Shown: positions 12,301 through 22,311, counted from the first letter of the stretch. The stretch is DNA of 64,000 nt from Nitzschia sp. pyKryTriq1 (GCA_956465555.1 OY101115.1:2604001-2668000), one strand, 5' to 3'. Translations and numbers: made by a program. The notes: generated by a model not told the origin, from the sequence alone.

Positions 12301-12769
12301 CGTAGTGGTGGTCCCTGTCCAAGTGATGTTCCGATGGTTCACGTCCCGCCACGCCGTTGTGTTCCCGAATCGCCGCTTGAGGTGGCTCCATGCCATGAAA
12401 TACTTCCTCCCTTCCTCCGCTAGTGTTGTAATGATGAGGCAAGCGCTCGTGGGGGTGGTGCTGGCGCATTCTGTAGTCATGGTGAGCAAAGCCTCCATCG
12501 CGACGTTCCATGCGGCTGTCTTCGCGTTCCTCGAAAGATGTGGTGACAACGGATTTGAGCGGGAGGTTTGTTCGACTAGGTGGGTACGCAGGAGGAGAAA
12601 AGCCGTATGCTCCTCGAGGATGGTGGTGCGGAGGCAGCTGCTGCAGCTGCTGGCCGCCCGGTACCTTCAAATTCCCTTGCAAGTTCATGTGGGTCTCGGC
12701 ATGATTATCCGTAGCACCGGTCCTGCCGTACCCGGTAGAGGCCTTTGACAATCCAGAAGACGCTTCCAT
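9392..12769 (-). CDS. Protein with three tandem C2HC (GxVGxxCxHC) modules
   Basis: Two exons on the minus strand, 12769-11300 and 11206-9392, joined by a 93-bp GT-AG intron in phase 0; 1,094 aa. The first ~460 residues are low-complexity (His/Arg/Pro/Ser). Three copies of a ~140-residue unit follow. Each begins with LxLPxDk and a helix, continues with GQVGLRCTHC, GQVGVACVHC or IGVECKHC, and ends its finger with HFLHC, HFEEC or HMMEC, i.e. C-x2-C...H-x3-C, a putative zinc site. Units 1 and 2 then carry LGLVDS. The intron falls inside unit 1, and splicing restores the match to unit 2, which supports the model. Unit 3 is followed by a Glu/Ala-rich tail. I do not know a named family; similar GxVGxRCxHC proteins recur in diatoms as I recall. 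DNA/RNA or protein binding is inference. Confidence 0.8.
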
Positions 12770-14047
12770 CTTACTTCAGCAAATTCTTGTTGTGTCAAGT
12801 CGGCTACTACAAAAATCCAAAGTGAAATGAAAGGAGCAGGAAGACGAAGAATGTCGCAAATAACAACGTGAGAAACGAGCCGCCAATATGCCAGAACTAG
12901 CTAGGAAACAAGGGTCGAGCCGTTTCCATGGGTGTCCTCTAGACCAAACAATAGCAAAAATTCAACCCACGGCTCCCACAAGACTTCATGGACGCACCTC
13001 TACGAAAGTAATGAAGACAATGCTAGAAAGAACGAAGAGAAAATCCTCTCGTCGCCGCCAGAGTGGATGCAGGGTTGTGGTTGTGGCACTTGCTTGGCGG
13101 TATGAATTGACGCCGATGATCTCGCCACATTCATGTGTGAGCGATAAGGTGCACGATGGGAACAAAATTCAAATAGTTGATATGTTCGCCTACGTGAATA
13201 TATATAACATTTTGTCTTGATGACGTCTCACTCCATTTGATTTAGATGGATGGAGATCCAAATCCCTAAGTAACCTCGCTAAATTGAACGTGAGAAGTGC
13301 GGACTTGTAATTAGAGCGACTGGCGCTTCGTCTAAATACAAACGATGCACATAGCTGCGCTTTGTTTCAATCGGGGCGCGCATTTGCTACGCAGCACGCC
13401 GGGCGATCCAGATTTGGCGGCACCTTGAGACGATAGTGCGCCGCAGGAACCGCCGCCAAAACTAGGATATAACATAATTAGTACATCGTAGGTTTTGGCG
13501 CACTCCACGTGCAGGATTCATTCTACAGTACGGTACAAGTACAGTACCTCCCATCATCTCCCAGATCTCTCTAATAGACGAGAGAGTAGCAGAGATCTAC
13601 TATCTACGAGGAAAACAACAGCAGGCGTTTTGCTGCTTTGATTTAGAGCGAGGAAGAGATCCACCACTCTGAGGAACGATCCAATGCGCATCCGCTATCA
13701 TGTGCAATAATGTAAGTAGATTCACCTCATGGTGCGCTCCAGTAGACTACTCGTACTAGCTAGCAGTGGCGACATTTCTCTACTACTAGCTCATAGCAGA
13801 GAGACAAAGTACATTCTGTATTACTACGCTGTCGTCTCGTCGGAAAAGTCGGTGCGCTGCTCCTTACTCTCTAGAGAGGAGAGAGCACCCACCCGCGAAC
13901 TTACTATATGCATGTGTAGGTCTACTAGAAAGTAGGAAGAGCTATCTCCAGCAGCAATAGTACATACGTACCGGCATTGTATAAAAGCTCTCTCTAGTAG
14001 CAGAGCTCTAAGAGTAGTATTACAATGGAATGTCGTCGATTTGCTTG
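12770..14047. promoter_or_regulatory. Long intergenic region with E2F-like sites and CTCTAGAG palindromes
   Basis: No supported gene. It lies upstream of the C2HC-repeat gene and downstream of the nuclease gene. It contains three TTTGGCGS motifs near 13413-13501 (listed separately), a CACGTG at 13506-13511, GTAC palindromes around 13528-13552, and stretches of overlapping CTCTCTAG/CTACTAG palindromes at about 13560-13620, 13735-13880 and 13985-14015. Short ORFs here have repeat-like composition and no family resemblance. Confidence 0.55.
13413..13501. promoter_or_regulatory. Three E2F-like sites with ~40 bp spacing
   Basis: TTTGGCGG at 13413-13420, its reverse complement CCGCCAAA at 13453-13460, and TTTGGCGC at 13494-13501. 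All fit the E2F/DP core TTTSSCGC or its common GG variant. The sites start 40 and 41 bp apart. An E-box CACGTG follows at 13506. The nearest gene start is the C2HC-repeat gene about 640 bp away, so the target is uncertain. Confidence 0.45.
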
Positions 14048-16348
14048 TTAGTCGAGAAACAAATTTGCCATTCCCGGTCGAATAGCCATTGCCCGCTGTA
14101 CCTGGCCGTGCGGAATGTATGTTACTACTTCCACCTTGCCTTGCAATTCTTTTGTTTTCTCTAAGAACTTGATATAACGTTCACGGTCCGTGTCGGATGA
14201 TCCTTCCAGGAAAAAATTAGGTGGCGGAGGCTCCTCGCGTTCCACAAAGTCTTTCTGGAAACGATTCAGCCAATACAACATTTCCTCGATCCACGAATCG
14301 TCGCGGCGGACTCGTAGTACCAGCGAGCCCGATGTGGCCGTTTGTCTCACCATAATGCTTGACCTGCAATTTTCACCGATGCAGAACATTTCCATCATCA
14401 GTTGAGGAATATACTGGGGTGGAACACCTGCATTTTGAATGTCAAAGTGCCGAATGAAAAAGCGTTTTCCTTTATTTGCGTGTTCTGAGCTGCCCCTTTG
14501 ACTGTAGCTCTGGAGAGGGAAGAATGGGCAGTGATTCTTTACTTCGAGTGCTTCGATCGTGCCGTTTGGGTAGCAAAGCAAGCCGTCCGGTGTCGCTCCC
14601 ACGAGGAGAGTACTTGCTTCACCAGTGGTATGATTGGTCTTGAGACCTCCTCCGCACATGCCGACTTCCTTAAGGATGATTCCGCTGTCTTGCTCCCAGA
14701 AGTAGTTTAGGGCAGTCAGCAAAGCAGTCGCTTCCTGGGCATTACCCCACATCATACGGACAGAAAATTCAAAGCCAGGTCTTTTCGATACTGACTTGCT
14801 AAGCTTTCTTCTTTCTTCAACGTCATCTTGAGTCATTCGAAGCATGTACTTGGCAGCAAATGGGAAGTTACTCTTGCTGTCCACCTGATCCGGCCTTTTC
14901 CACATTCGGGGGTCCTTGCTTGTTGTCCCAGCACTGGCAGCACCATCATCTTCGGAAATAATATTCGTACTACTAGTAGTAGTAGGGTTGTTGTCTCGGC
15001 AAAGAATTTCATTCATTTCTTCCAGTGTCCGCAACGCTGGCTTTCGTAGTCGGTGGTAGGCTCCCCGTCCTCCATGACGCCAACTCTGCGGAACGCCCAA
15101 TATCATTCCCGTTTCCGGTTCCAGGAATCCCAAGGCAGCCACAGCTTGCGACGTAGTACATCGTCCTTCGTGTACCGCATCCCACTGCCATGATTCCTGT
15201 CGAAAGAGGCGAATATCTTCCAAGGATTCGAGTTTTTGGATTGTTTCGGGGAGAGGCAGAGCCTCAAAATTAGGGTGATGGCGCAAATGTTCCAGCGGAA
15301 TCGATCTCCAAAAAACGTCCGGCAAATTGCCCGACTTGGTTGGTTGGTGGGGTTTCCTCCTACTTTTACTACTGTTAGACTGGTGGGAGGAATTGGGAGT
15401 ACTTGTAGTAGTCTGAATTCCTCCTGCACTGCTCGTTTTCTTTTTCCGACGACGTTGGCGCTTTTGATTCGGATGACTTTTGCCACCACCACCACCACCA
15501 GGCACAAACGCATCATCGTCATCATCATCAGCCACTGCTAGTCTCGGAGAAGATGCCGACGACGACGACGATGGTGATGATGATGATGATGATTCGGCAC
15601 CAGATCCACCACCAGATGGTGATGAATGATGAGCCTTGAGGAGGAGTCGTCGTCCTCCTCCTCCTCGTACTACTTGTGACGGCACGAGAAACAAATGTGT
15701 AGGTGAGACTGATGTGGTGCGTTGCTTGGATTTTTCGGTCAACGACGCGCCGGCAGACTTGGATTGGGAGGAGGACGTTGATGATGTTTTCTTTTGTTGT
15801 CGTCGAACAACCTGAGATGGGACTAGAAAACTCCTCGTGCCGACTTGTTGCTGGGACGACGGCAAAAATGCCGTTGCGAGATCCACCACCATAGCTAGGA
15901 TAAGCAGTACTCGTAAGAACAGTGGTAGTACTTTCGCAATTGTCGTCTTCTTGGAGAAAATTCGAGGAGGAGGAGTTGTTAGAAATTTATTCTTGTTCGT
16001 CGATCGATGGGATGGAAACGGAGTCGTCGTCGTCGTCGTCGTCTTGAAGCCGAGGAGTGGACGGTGATGGGGCAACTCGGATGGAAGTCCGCCGACGACG
16101 GCTACTTTCATTATTGTGGCGGGTTCTGCGCCAAATCCATCCACGGTCGGTGGTTTCCCTGTACCGGTACAAGTACCGGTAGCCTTTTTAGTTGCGGCGA
16201 CGACGACTTCTGCAAAAATGGATGCAGATAGACTGCAGAAATAGTGAATGATGACATGACTGCATGCTGACTCAGAACTCGAACCGCAACGCGAGCTTGA
16301 GATCAGAGCTTTCGTCTCTCGTCGTGCGTCGATCGTCATGGTCATCAT
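14048..16348 (-). CDS. PD-(D/E)XK (YqaJ/lambda-exonuclease-like) nuclease, likely plastid-directed
   Basis: Putative nuclease. Open frame of 766 codons from 16348; an alternative ATG is at 16111. The C-terminal half has the pattern GNAQEATALLTALNYF, then GATPDGLL and EALEVKN about 16 residues later (near residues 583-607), i.e. the D...ExK catalytic signature of the restriction-endonuclease-like fold as in YqaJ recombinases and their plant organelle relatives. Around residues 140-160 a hydrophobic segment ends in VVDLATAFLPSS, like the signal-peptide/ASAFAP junction of diatom plastid proteins. It lies too far from either ATG for an ordinary signal peptide, so the true start or an unseen 5' intron remains open. 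The middle is low-complexity (Ser, Asp and Gly runs from trinucleotide repeats) and contains FLVPSQVVR twice. Likely role: plastid DNA processing or recombination (inference). Confidence 0.68.
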   Translation of the reverse strand: MMTMTIDARRETKALISSSRCGSSSESACSHVIIHYFCSLSASIFAEVVVAATKKATGTCTGTGKPPTVDGFGAEPATIMKVAVVGGLPSELPHHRPLLGFKTTTTTTTPFPSHRSTNKNKFLTTPPPRIFSKKTTIAKVLPLFLRVLLILAMVVDLATAFLPSSQQQVGTRSFLVPSQVVRRQQKKTSSTSSSQSKSAGASLTEKSKQRTTSVSPTHLFLVPSQVVRGGGGRRLLLKAHHSSPSGGGSGAESSSSSSPSSSSSASSPRLAVADDDDDDAFVPGGGGGGKSHPNQKRQRRRKKKTSSAGGIQTTTSTPNSSHQSNSSKSRRKPHQPTKSGNLPDVFWRSIPLEHLRHHPNFEALPLPETIQKLESLEDIRLFRQESWQWDAVHEGRCTTSQAVAALGFLEPETGMILGVPQSWRHGGRGAYHRLRKPALRTLEEMNEILCRDNNPTTTSSTNIISEDDGAASAGTTSKDPRMWKRPDQVDSKSNFPFAAKYMLRMTQDDVEERRKLSKSVSKRPGFEFSVRMMWGNAQEATALLTALNYFWEQDSGIILKEVGMCGGGLKTNHTTGEASTLLVGATPDGLLCYPNGTIEALEVKNHCPFFPLQSYSQRGSSEHANKGKRFFIRHFDIQNAGVPPQYIPQLMMEMFCIGENCRSSIMVRQTATSGSLVLRVRRDDSWIEEMLYWLNRFQKDFVEREEPPPPNFFLEGSSDTDRERYIKFLEKTKELQGKVEVVTYIPHGQVQRAMAIRPGMANLFLD

Positions 16349-16733
16349 CTCTCATCATCGGTTGGTTGTTGGTTTGTGGAGACAAGCGTTGGAGCGCGCG
16401 CAGCCCAGCGTGACACCGCCCATCGCGAACAAACTGAAGCCCTTTCACGGACAGACGGACGTCAACGGACAATTATTCATTGGCGGGGGTGGTGGCGCGG
16501 CGGGGTCGCCTCCGAGATGAGGCGCGAAACCACAAAATAGCGCGTTGTTGCTACAGTACGAGTACGAACTGGTACCTGGTACCGTACTCCCTGTCCTACC
16601 GGTATGATGATACAGGACTGTTTTCAGTGTACTGTTCAATTCATTCACATGGAATGGTAACCTCCATATCCTGTTCCATTACGCACAATCCATTGACTTA
16701 TTTACGCACATCATCGTCACCATCGTCATTATC
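16349..16733. promoter_or_regulatory. Divergent promoter region, nuclease / DMAP1
   Basis: Contains GGCGCGAAA at 16521-16529, the reverse complement of TTTCGCGCC, an excellent E2F/DP site about 205 bp before the DMAP1 start. A GTAC-rich patch follows at 16554-16605. No gene seen. Confidence 0.5.
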
Positions 16734-18764
16734 ATGGGGGATATTGCTCAAATTCTAAAGGACACTCAGGTGCCGTCGCCGTCGCCATCGACCCGTGGCA
16801 GCGGCGCGCAGCAGGATCCTACTCTAACTCTCCCCAGAGCCCTCCAAATGACGGGCATTTCCAAGGATGTCATGACGTTGTTGGCTGGAAGCAGACAAGA
16901 TCCCAGATCTGCTGCTTTGCCTCCTATTGTCCCTGTCTTTACGAAAGCAACCAGCAACACTGGGCAAAGTAGTGGTGGTGGTGCAGAAATAGATCATGAT
17001 GACATCTCAGGCGGGAGAGAAGTCAAAGTCAAGGTGGGAAGCAAGTGGATTTCTAGCAGCAAGCCAGCGCGACAGTGGGCATGGGCTCCGTTTGCCTCGT
17101 CGTCTCGAACGGATGGTGCTATGTTTCGACATTGGGTTCGGGCCAATGTGGAATACACGGATTATCCGTATGCCAAATTCGATATTCACTTGGATCCCGT
17201 AACCTATACGGACGAAGAGTTTGCCACCTATCTCAAAAGTGATAGCTGGACCAAAAGCGAGACGGACAAGTTGATGGAATTGGCCAGGAAGTACGAACTT
17301 CGGTGGGCCGTCATTCACGATCGATGGCTCGATCACTATTTTGCGCAAGAGCGTGGCGCGGATATTGCGACCCGAAAGGTGGAAGATCTGGAAGAACGAT
17401 ACTATACGGTAGCGGCCATTTTGGCACAAATACGAATTCGACAAGAAGCGGGTGTGGAAGTACAGGCGATTGCGGGAATCAAACAAGATCCAGTAGCCCC
17501 GGATGCTAGTGACAAAGCCGATCAGATGCTCCTGGAAAGTGCCGCGGCCCGGGCGCTGGCCACGGCGGCACCGCAGGCGCAACCGCTCGTGACAAACCTA
17601 GGGACAGGCTCCACCAACAAGGTATTTGATGCCACACAGGAACGAGAACGCCGTGCCCAATTAGATCGATTATGGAGACGAAGTAAGGAGGAAGAACGAG
17701 AAGAGATGGAATTACGCAAGGAGCTTCGCGAAATTGACATACAGCTCCGAAAGCTTAAAAAATCGGGGGGGCACGTTCTGGCGGCAGGCGCGGCTGGTGG
17801 CAATCGAGGAGTTCCCAATGCAGCTTCTTCGCGCAGCGCTTCTCGCTCGGTGACACCCGTTCCTGGTGCAGCCATCGTAGACAATCCAGAGTTGCTGAAT
17901 CAGAGCTTTGCCTCGACTGCCCCCGTTCCGATGCCTCAAAATCCATACCTGCAATCTGGGCGCTTGGCTCCTCCTGCGGCAGGTGGAAGTGCCGGAATCA
18001 ACAAGAGTATGCTCACTAGGATGCAGCAAGTTCTCACCGAGTTGAAGGTCCCAGCTCATCCTCTTCCGACGAAACGAGTATGTGATATTTATGACTCTGT
18101 TCGGAAAGATATTTTGACTTTGGTCACGCTTCAGAAAATGGTCATGCAGAAGGAAGGAACTCTCCACGCCAAGCGTGTCAAATTATCCAAGTTGGGCGCA
18201 AGTGATGTGAAAGTACTCGACGAAGAAGAACTTCTAGGGATTGCACCACCGCCACCACCTCCGGCCCCTGCACCGGCTCCTGCCACAAAGAAAAGTTCGA
18301 AATCAGGTACCGGTAGTACTAGCAAGTCAAAATCTTCGACGGGAGGTTCCAAATCAAAAGCTGCAGCCAAGTCGAAAACCGCCACCGACGACGGTGCCAA
18401 AAAATCCGAAGGAAAAGAAACAACGGATGGGCCACCAGCCAAGAAAGCAAAACCATCGGGGACCAAGCGAAAACGAAAACCGGACTCCGCGGCGAACAAG
18501 GACGGCAAGGAGCCAGCCAAGAAAGCTGCTACGCAAAGCGCTGCCTCTGGAAACCCCACCACCGCCACCACGACCGTAAAAACACCGCCCAAAGCTCCAT
18601 CGACTGCTACAAAAGCAGCGCCTCCTGCCGCAACTACTGCCTCTACTACTACGCCGGCCAAAACGACCAAGACGCCTGCGAAGGCTCCAGCCCCCGCTGA
18701 CTCCTCGGCTCCCGCTTCAGCAACCGGTTCGAGTACCGGAAAGAAAAGAGTTCGAAAGCCGTAA
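16734..18764 (+). CDS. DMAP1: DMAP1/SWC4-family subunit of SWR1/NuA4 chromatin complexes
   Basis: Shared subunit of SWR1 (H2A.Z deposition) and NuA4 (histone acetylation) complexes. Single exon, 676 aa, ATG at 16734. Starts MGDIAQIL. The family core lies at about residues 95-240: KWISSSKPARQWAWAPF, then FRHWVRANVEYTDYPYAKF and the SANT-like helices around WTKSETDKLMELARKYELRW. A basic helical stretch near residues 305-345 resembles the DMAP1 coiled coil, and a second conserved segment lies near residues 420-480 (LTRMQQVLTELKVPAHPLPT). From about residue 510 the protein becomes a Lys/Ala/Pro/Thr-rich tail resembling linker histone, longer than in animals. Nuclear. Confidence 0.93.
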   Translation: MGDIAQILKDTQVPSPSPSTRGSGAQQDPTLTLPRALQMTGISKDVMTLLAGSRQDPRSAALPPIVPVFTKATSNTGQSSGGGAEIDHDDISGGREVKVKVGSKWISSSKPARQWAWAPFASSSRTDGAMFRHWVRANVEYTDYPYAKFDIHLDPVTYTDEEFATYLKSDSWTKSETDKLMELARKYELRWAVIHDRWLDHYFAQERGADIATRKVEDLEERYYTVAAILAQIRIRQEAGVEVQAIAGIKQDPVAPDASDKADQMLLESAAARALATAAPQAQPLVTNLGTGSTNKVFDATQERERRAQLDRLWRRSKEEEREEMELRKELREIDIQLRKLKKSGGHVLAAGAAGGNRGVPNAASSRSASRSVTPVPGAAIVDNPELLNQSFASTAPVPMPQNPYLQSGRLAPPAAGGSAGINKSMLTRMQQVLTELKVPAHPLPTKRVCDIYDSVRKDILTLVTLQKMVMQKEGTLHAKRVKLSKLGASDVKVLDEEELLGIAPPPPPPAPAPAPATKKSSKSGTGSTSKSKSSTGGSKSKAAAKSKTATDDGAKKSEGKETTDGPPAKKAKPSGTKRKRKPDSAANKDGKEPAKKAATQSAASGNPTTATTTVKTPPKAPSTATKAAPPAATTASTTTPAKTTKTPAKAPAPADSSAPASATGSSTGKKRVRKP

Positions 18765-18927
18765 TTTAAAAAGACATACGATATTACTCATATAACATTT
18801 GTATGAATTATGATAGTTATTCGAACTACAGCTGTAACTTACCCACATATCTTATTGTATCAATGCACTTTTTCTAGATGAAATGAAATTCCCCAAGGCG
18901 GAAAACCGTGCCGGTACACGTACCGTA

Positions 18928-20193
18928 CTAAATCGGAATACCAGCCCTTGCAAGAAGAACGGCGAGCTCGTCATTTTTCTGCTCCAAATTTTCAATCCGA
19001 GCCTTACACTCCTGGTCAATGCGATTCTCGATACGCCGAATTTCGGCATCGAATTTCCTATTGAGAATGGAGATCTGCGCATTGACGCGTTCCTCGATTT
19101 GCTTTTCGATCTGACCGGCATTGGTCTTGACGAACTTTCCTCCACGCTGGGTGGGAGACGTCATAAAGTCTTCTCCAGACACAGAAGACGCCGCGGACGC
19201 AACTTCGTTGCCTTGACCGTCGTTGCTTGGAATTTTGACAATCATCATGTGCCTAGGAGACGAGCTTGGAGAGTTGGCCTTGGAGATTGACGATAGGAAT
19301 CTATCACCTATGGAGCGATGAGAGGTTGAGTTGGCACCAGAGACACGATTTCTGGTACCACCGATACAACTGGTCTGATCGACCCCAAGAGAAGGATCAG
19401 CTGCGATATCAGCTCCATCGTTCACACCTTCCTTGCCAACATTAAGGCTATCATACAAATTGATTTTGGGAGGATGAGAACGTTTGTTCGAGGAACCGCC
19501 GTAGCTATGCCTGACATTGACACGAGAGGATCCTCCGGTGTTTGTAGCTCTGACGCTAGTACCGAACAATGAGATTCTATCACGAACCGACTTGCTCGAC
19601 TTTGCAGAAACAATAGAAATGGCATCGCGCTCATCATCAGGAACATCAGTTTTCACTTCTTCGTCCCTCTGATCACCTCCCAGCGTCCGGGAAAAGGACC
19701 TAGAAGAAGCAAATGGCATGCTCCTCCTACCATTGCGGTCTTTCGGCCCGGTTACCGAAAAAGATCGGCTGTGAGAAGATTTATCAGGGGATGATGTGGC
19801 AGGAGGCCACTGACTGCTGATGCGTCCTTTACTGGCCTCGTCGGAGTGGCTACCAGGAGTGGCGTTGATACCGAATTTACTGCGACGTGGAGAGACATCT
19901 TGTCCCTTCGACATTTGATCATTGTCTTTGAGACCTGTATCAATCGAAGGGCGACCGCGGACGTAATTCACTCCCATTCTATCGTAGACATCTTGGACAA
20001 TATCACGAGATCGCGAGACCGAGCCTCCCCGGCTCCTGCTTCGGAGTCGACTGTGATAAGACGAAGCGGAGGCGTCGTCACCCATCTGCCTATCTTGATA
20101 GCTCATTAGATCAAAGGGACCGGGGGGCAGGGCCACAACCTTGTGACCACGACTGTGATTGGTGTTCGACTCTTGCATTGTGATGTCGTCCAA
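18928..20193 (-). CDS. Unknown Ser/Arg-rich protein with C-terminal coiled coil
   Basis: Single exon, 421 aa. Not recognised. The first ~350 residues are Ser/Arg/Gly-rich and probably disordered, with many RS and SxS sites (SRSRGGSVSRSRD) suited to phosphorylation. The last ~55 residues form a clear coiled coil with heptads, from GQIEKQIEERVNAQ to NDELAVLLARAG. This layout suggests a scaffold or cytoskeleton-associated protein that oligomerises through its tail, but no function can be assigned. Convergent with DMAP1, 163 bp apart. Confidence 0.65.
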   Translation of the reverse strand: MDDITMQESNTNHSRGHKVVALPPGPFDLMSYQDRQMGDDASASSYHSRLRSRSRGGSVSRSRDIVQDVYDRMGVNYVRGRPSIDTGLKDNDQMSKGQDVSPRRSKFGINATPGSHSDEASKGRISSQWPPATSSPDKSSHSRSFSVTGPKDRNGRRSMPFASSRSFSRTLGGDQRDEEVKTDVPDDERDAISIVSAKSSKSVRDRISLFGTSVRATNTGGSSRVNVRHSYGGSSNKRSHPPKINLYDSLNVGKEGVNDGADIAADPSLGVDQTSCIGGTRNRVSGANSTSHRSIGDRFLSSISKANSPSSSPRHMMIVKIPSNDGQGNEVASAASSVSGEDFMTSPTQRGGKFVKTNAGQIEKQIEERVNAQISILNRKFDAEIRRIENRIDQECKARIENLEQKNDELAVLLARAGIPI

Positions 20194-21043
20194 CCCCAGG
20201 AGTACTTACTATGAACACTTTCACTTGAAGACTGACTCTATCGTTCTTACTACTAGAGCAAATGATCAATTGCAGATATAAAAAGTAAACTTCTTTGTTG
20301 AAGTCAACTTGTATAGAAATGCTCGCTTCTTCTTGATAAAAGCAAGATAAAAGCGCTGTGTACAAGGTGCAAAGTAATCGCTTCCAAAACAAGAAAGATC
20401 CGAGGAAGATCGCAAAAAGTGACGAGTTTACAACGTCTGATTGTATTTTATATTTAACTACGTGCATGAATGTTTCATTAATTTCCTTAATTACCATCGA
20501 TTACATAGGTAGGTTTTCATGTGTAAGATTCATGATGCACTCGTAATACGGATGTGAATAAGTTAAATGTTTCCTTTCCGTTGAGAGTTGAGATGATTTC
20601 TTCAACGCAAGAGAAAAACTCCAAACAATACAGTCCAGTAGACCTCCAACCTCCAAACTTGTCCAAACAATAGAAATTACATCCGAGAGGGAAGACGACT
20701 CCTCCTCCTCTCCTTGCATTGCATTCAAAGCATTACTCCACGATTTTGAATTGTTCTATTCCGCATTTCCTTTGCAGTTGTTTAGGGTGCTTCATTCTTG
20801 GAGTTGAAGGAACGAAATCTCTACCGGGTACTGCTGGTGATTCCTTGTTCTGTCAGACCGACCGGCTAGTAGTTCATCTTATAAAAATCCCTTGGCGAAA
20901 CTCGAGTCGAGTGCAATCGACAATCGATCATACGTTGCCATATCTCCATCTAGAGAGAAAAGGACTTATTGTCAAGAGCAATAGGTAGAAAAAGGATATT
21001 CTTGGCTTTCGTTTTATCGCACACGGCACACGTCTCAAAAGTC
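20194..21043. promoter_or_regulatory. Divergent intergenic region, AT-rich
   Basis: About 850 bp between two divergent genes. It is noticeably more AT-rich than its surroundings, with no repeats, RNA gene or convincing ORF that I can see. An upstream in-frame extension of the next gene is open from 20969, but the local context favours the ATG at 21044. Confidence 0.4.
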
Positions 21044-22311
21044 ATGTCGTCCGGTCCTCCTCCCGATCGATCGAATAAGCGTCTCAAGAACGACGGCCCC
21101 ATGGGCGGACCCCCACCAGATGGATACCACGGTGGTTATCCGCCGGGAAGATATCAACAGCCTCCCTACGGATCAGCTCCAGGAGGGCCTCCCATGGGAC
21201 CGCGTTCGGGGTACATGGGATGGCAACACGGGCAATACGGTAACCCCCCACCTCCTCACAGTTGGAGCCACACCAGTCCCCCGCCTCCACCTGGATCCAT
21301 GTATCCACAACAAGGTGGTCCTCCGATGACCCCAGATCGTGGATACGGCTCGCCATACCCGAGGGGTCCCCCGCCGCCAATGCAAGGCCCCCCTGGAGCG
21401 CGGCGACCAACAAAGCCACCGGGACCTCCAACAGGCCCCCCAGGACCAGGTTCCAGACCCCCGTCGAAAACCCCAGATGGAGGACCTGACGGACCACCTG
21501 GTTCGAGTTATCAAGGCGGTGGATGGGGACCGGGAGGACAGTGGTCTCAGTCGCAGTGGGGCGGTGGACCGCCTGGACCGCCACCCCCAATGCATCACCC
21601 TCCAGGATATGCCGGCGGCCCGCCCCCACCGGGAATTTATGGAACTTCGCCGCCCCGACAGAGGCCACCAAGAGGATCCCCGGACATGATGAGCGGCTAT
21701 CCTGGTGGCCCTCCTCCTTCAGTTATTTGTCAAACGACTGACACCTCAGATATGGATATGTATCACAGCCGAGGAGTGGGTACTGGTATGGACGATGAAT
21801 CTAGTTGTGGGGCTGGGGGAAGCAGCTCGAAGGACAAGGGACGCGGAAGCTACAAATGTGGAAGGGTAAGTGAACAGTTATTATGATAAAGGTGCCTCTG
21901 ACACTATTAGGTTGCAACACGGGCCTTCTAACAATTTTCTGTATTTCACAGTGTGGAGTCCCCAAGAAGGGCCATATTTGTCCTTACCAGCCAAAGTTGA
22001 CGCGTCGACCTGGAGAGCCACTGCCCGAAATGCGAAGTGCAGCTATTCAAGTAGAGATGGATGAGTTTATGACTCTCCGACGACTGAACTTGAGGATCCA
22101 GGGATTTCCAGAGTCATATGCTACCGAGCCGTACATGGACGATGATATGGTGGTCGGCGAGCCCCATCCATCAGGTCCACCGCAATCACTATTGATTGAT
22201 CATGGTCCCGGTCCTACTTTGAGTATTCCTCCTCAGGACTCTGTTACCATGATGGGTAGTCCCATGCGGGGCTCGCCGATGACAGAAGATCCAATCACTG
22301 GAGCCGCATAA
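21044..22311 (+). CDS. Pro/Gly-rich protein with a CGxPKKGHxCP zinc-knuckle motif
   Basis: Two exons, 21044-21865 and 21952-22311, with an 86-bp intron; about 393 aa. It opens with MSSGPPPDRSNKRLKND, a likely basic nuclear signal, then ~200 residues of Pro/Gly/Tyr/Gln-rich repeats (GPPP, GGPP) typical of RNA-binding or condensate proteins. Splicing joins YKCGR to CGVPKKGHICPYQPK, giving a compact C-x2-C-x6-H-x-C putative zinc knuckle that exists only after splicing. A conserved-looking tail (MDEFMTLRRLNLRIQGFPE) follows. Similar CGxPKKGHxCP motifs occur, as I recall, in stramenopile and plant nuclear proteins; the function is unknown to me. An earlier ATG at 20969 would add 25 residues. Confidence 0.72.

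Noticed and set aside
12888-13220. 110-codon plus-strand ORF upstream of the C2HC-repeat gene
   Set aside because: No family resemblance and it lies in the likely promoter/leader of the minus-strand gene.
16270-16330. GGTTCGAGTTC on the minus strand resembling a tRNA B box
   Set aside because: No matching A box, anticodon arm or acceptor stem can be folded around it.
18131-18670. 179-codon antisense ORF rich in Val/Ala/Gly
   Set aside because: It is the complement of the Lys/Ala/Pro tail of DMAP1; composition is explained by that tail.
21084-21671. 195-codon antisense ORF under the Pro/Gly-rich exon
   Set aside because: High GC and lack of stops come from the Pro/Gly repeats on the plus strand.
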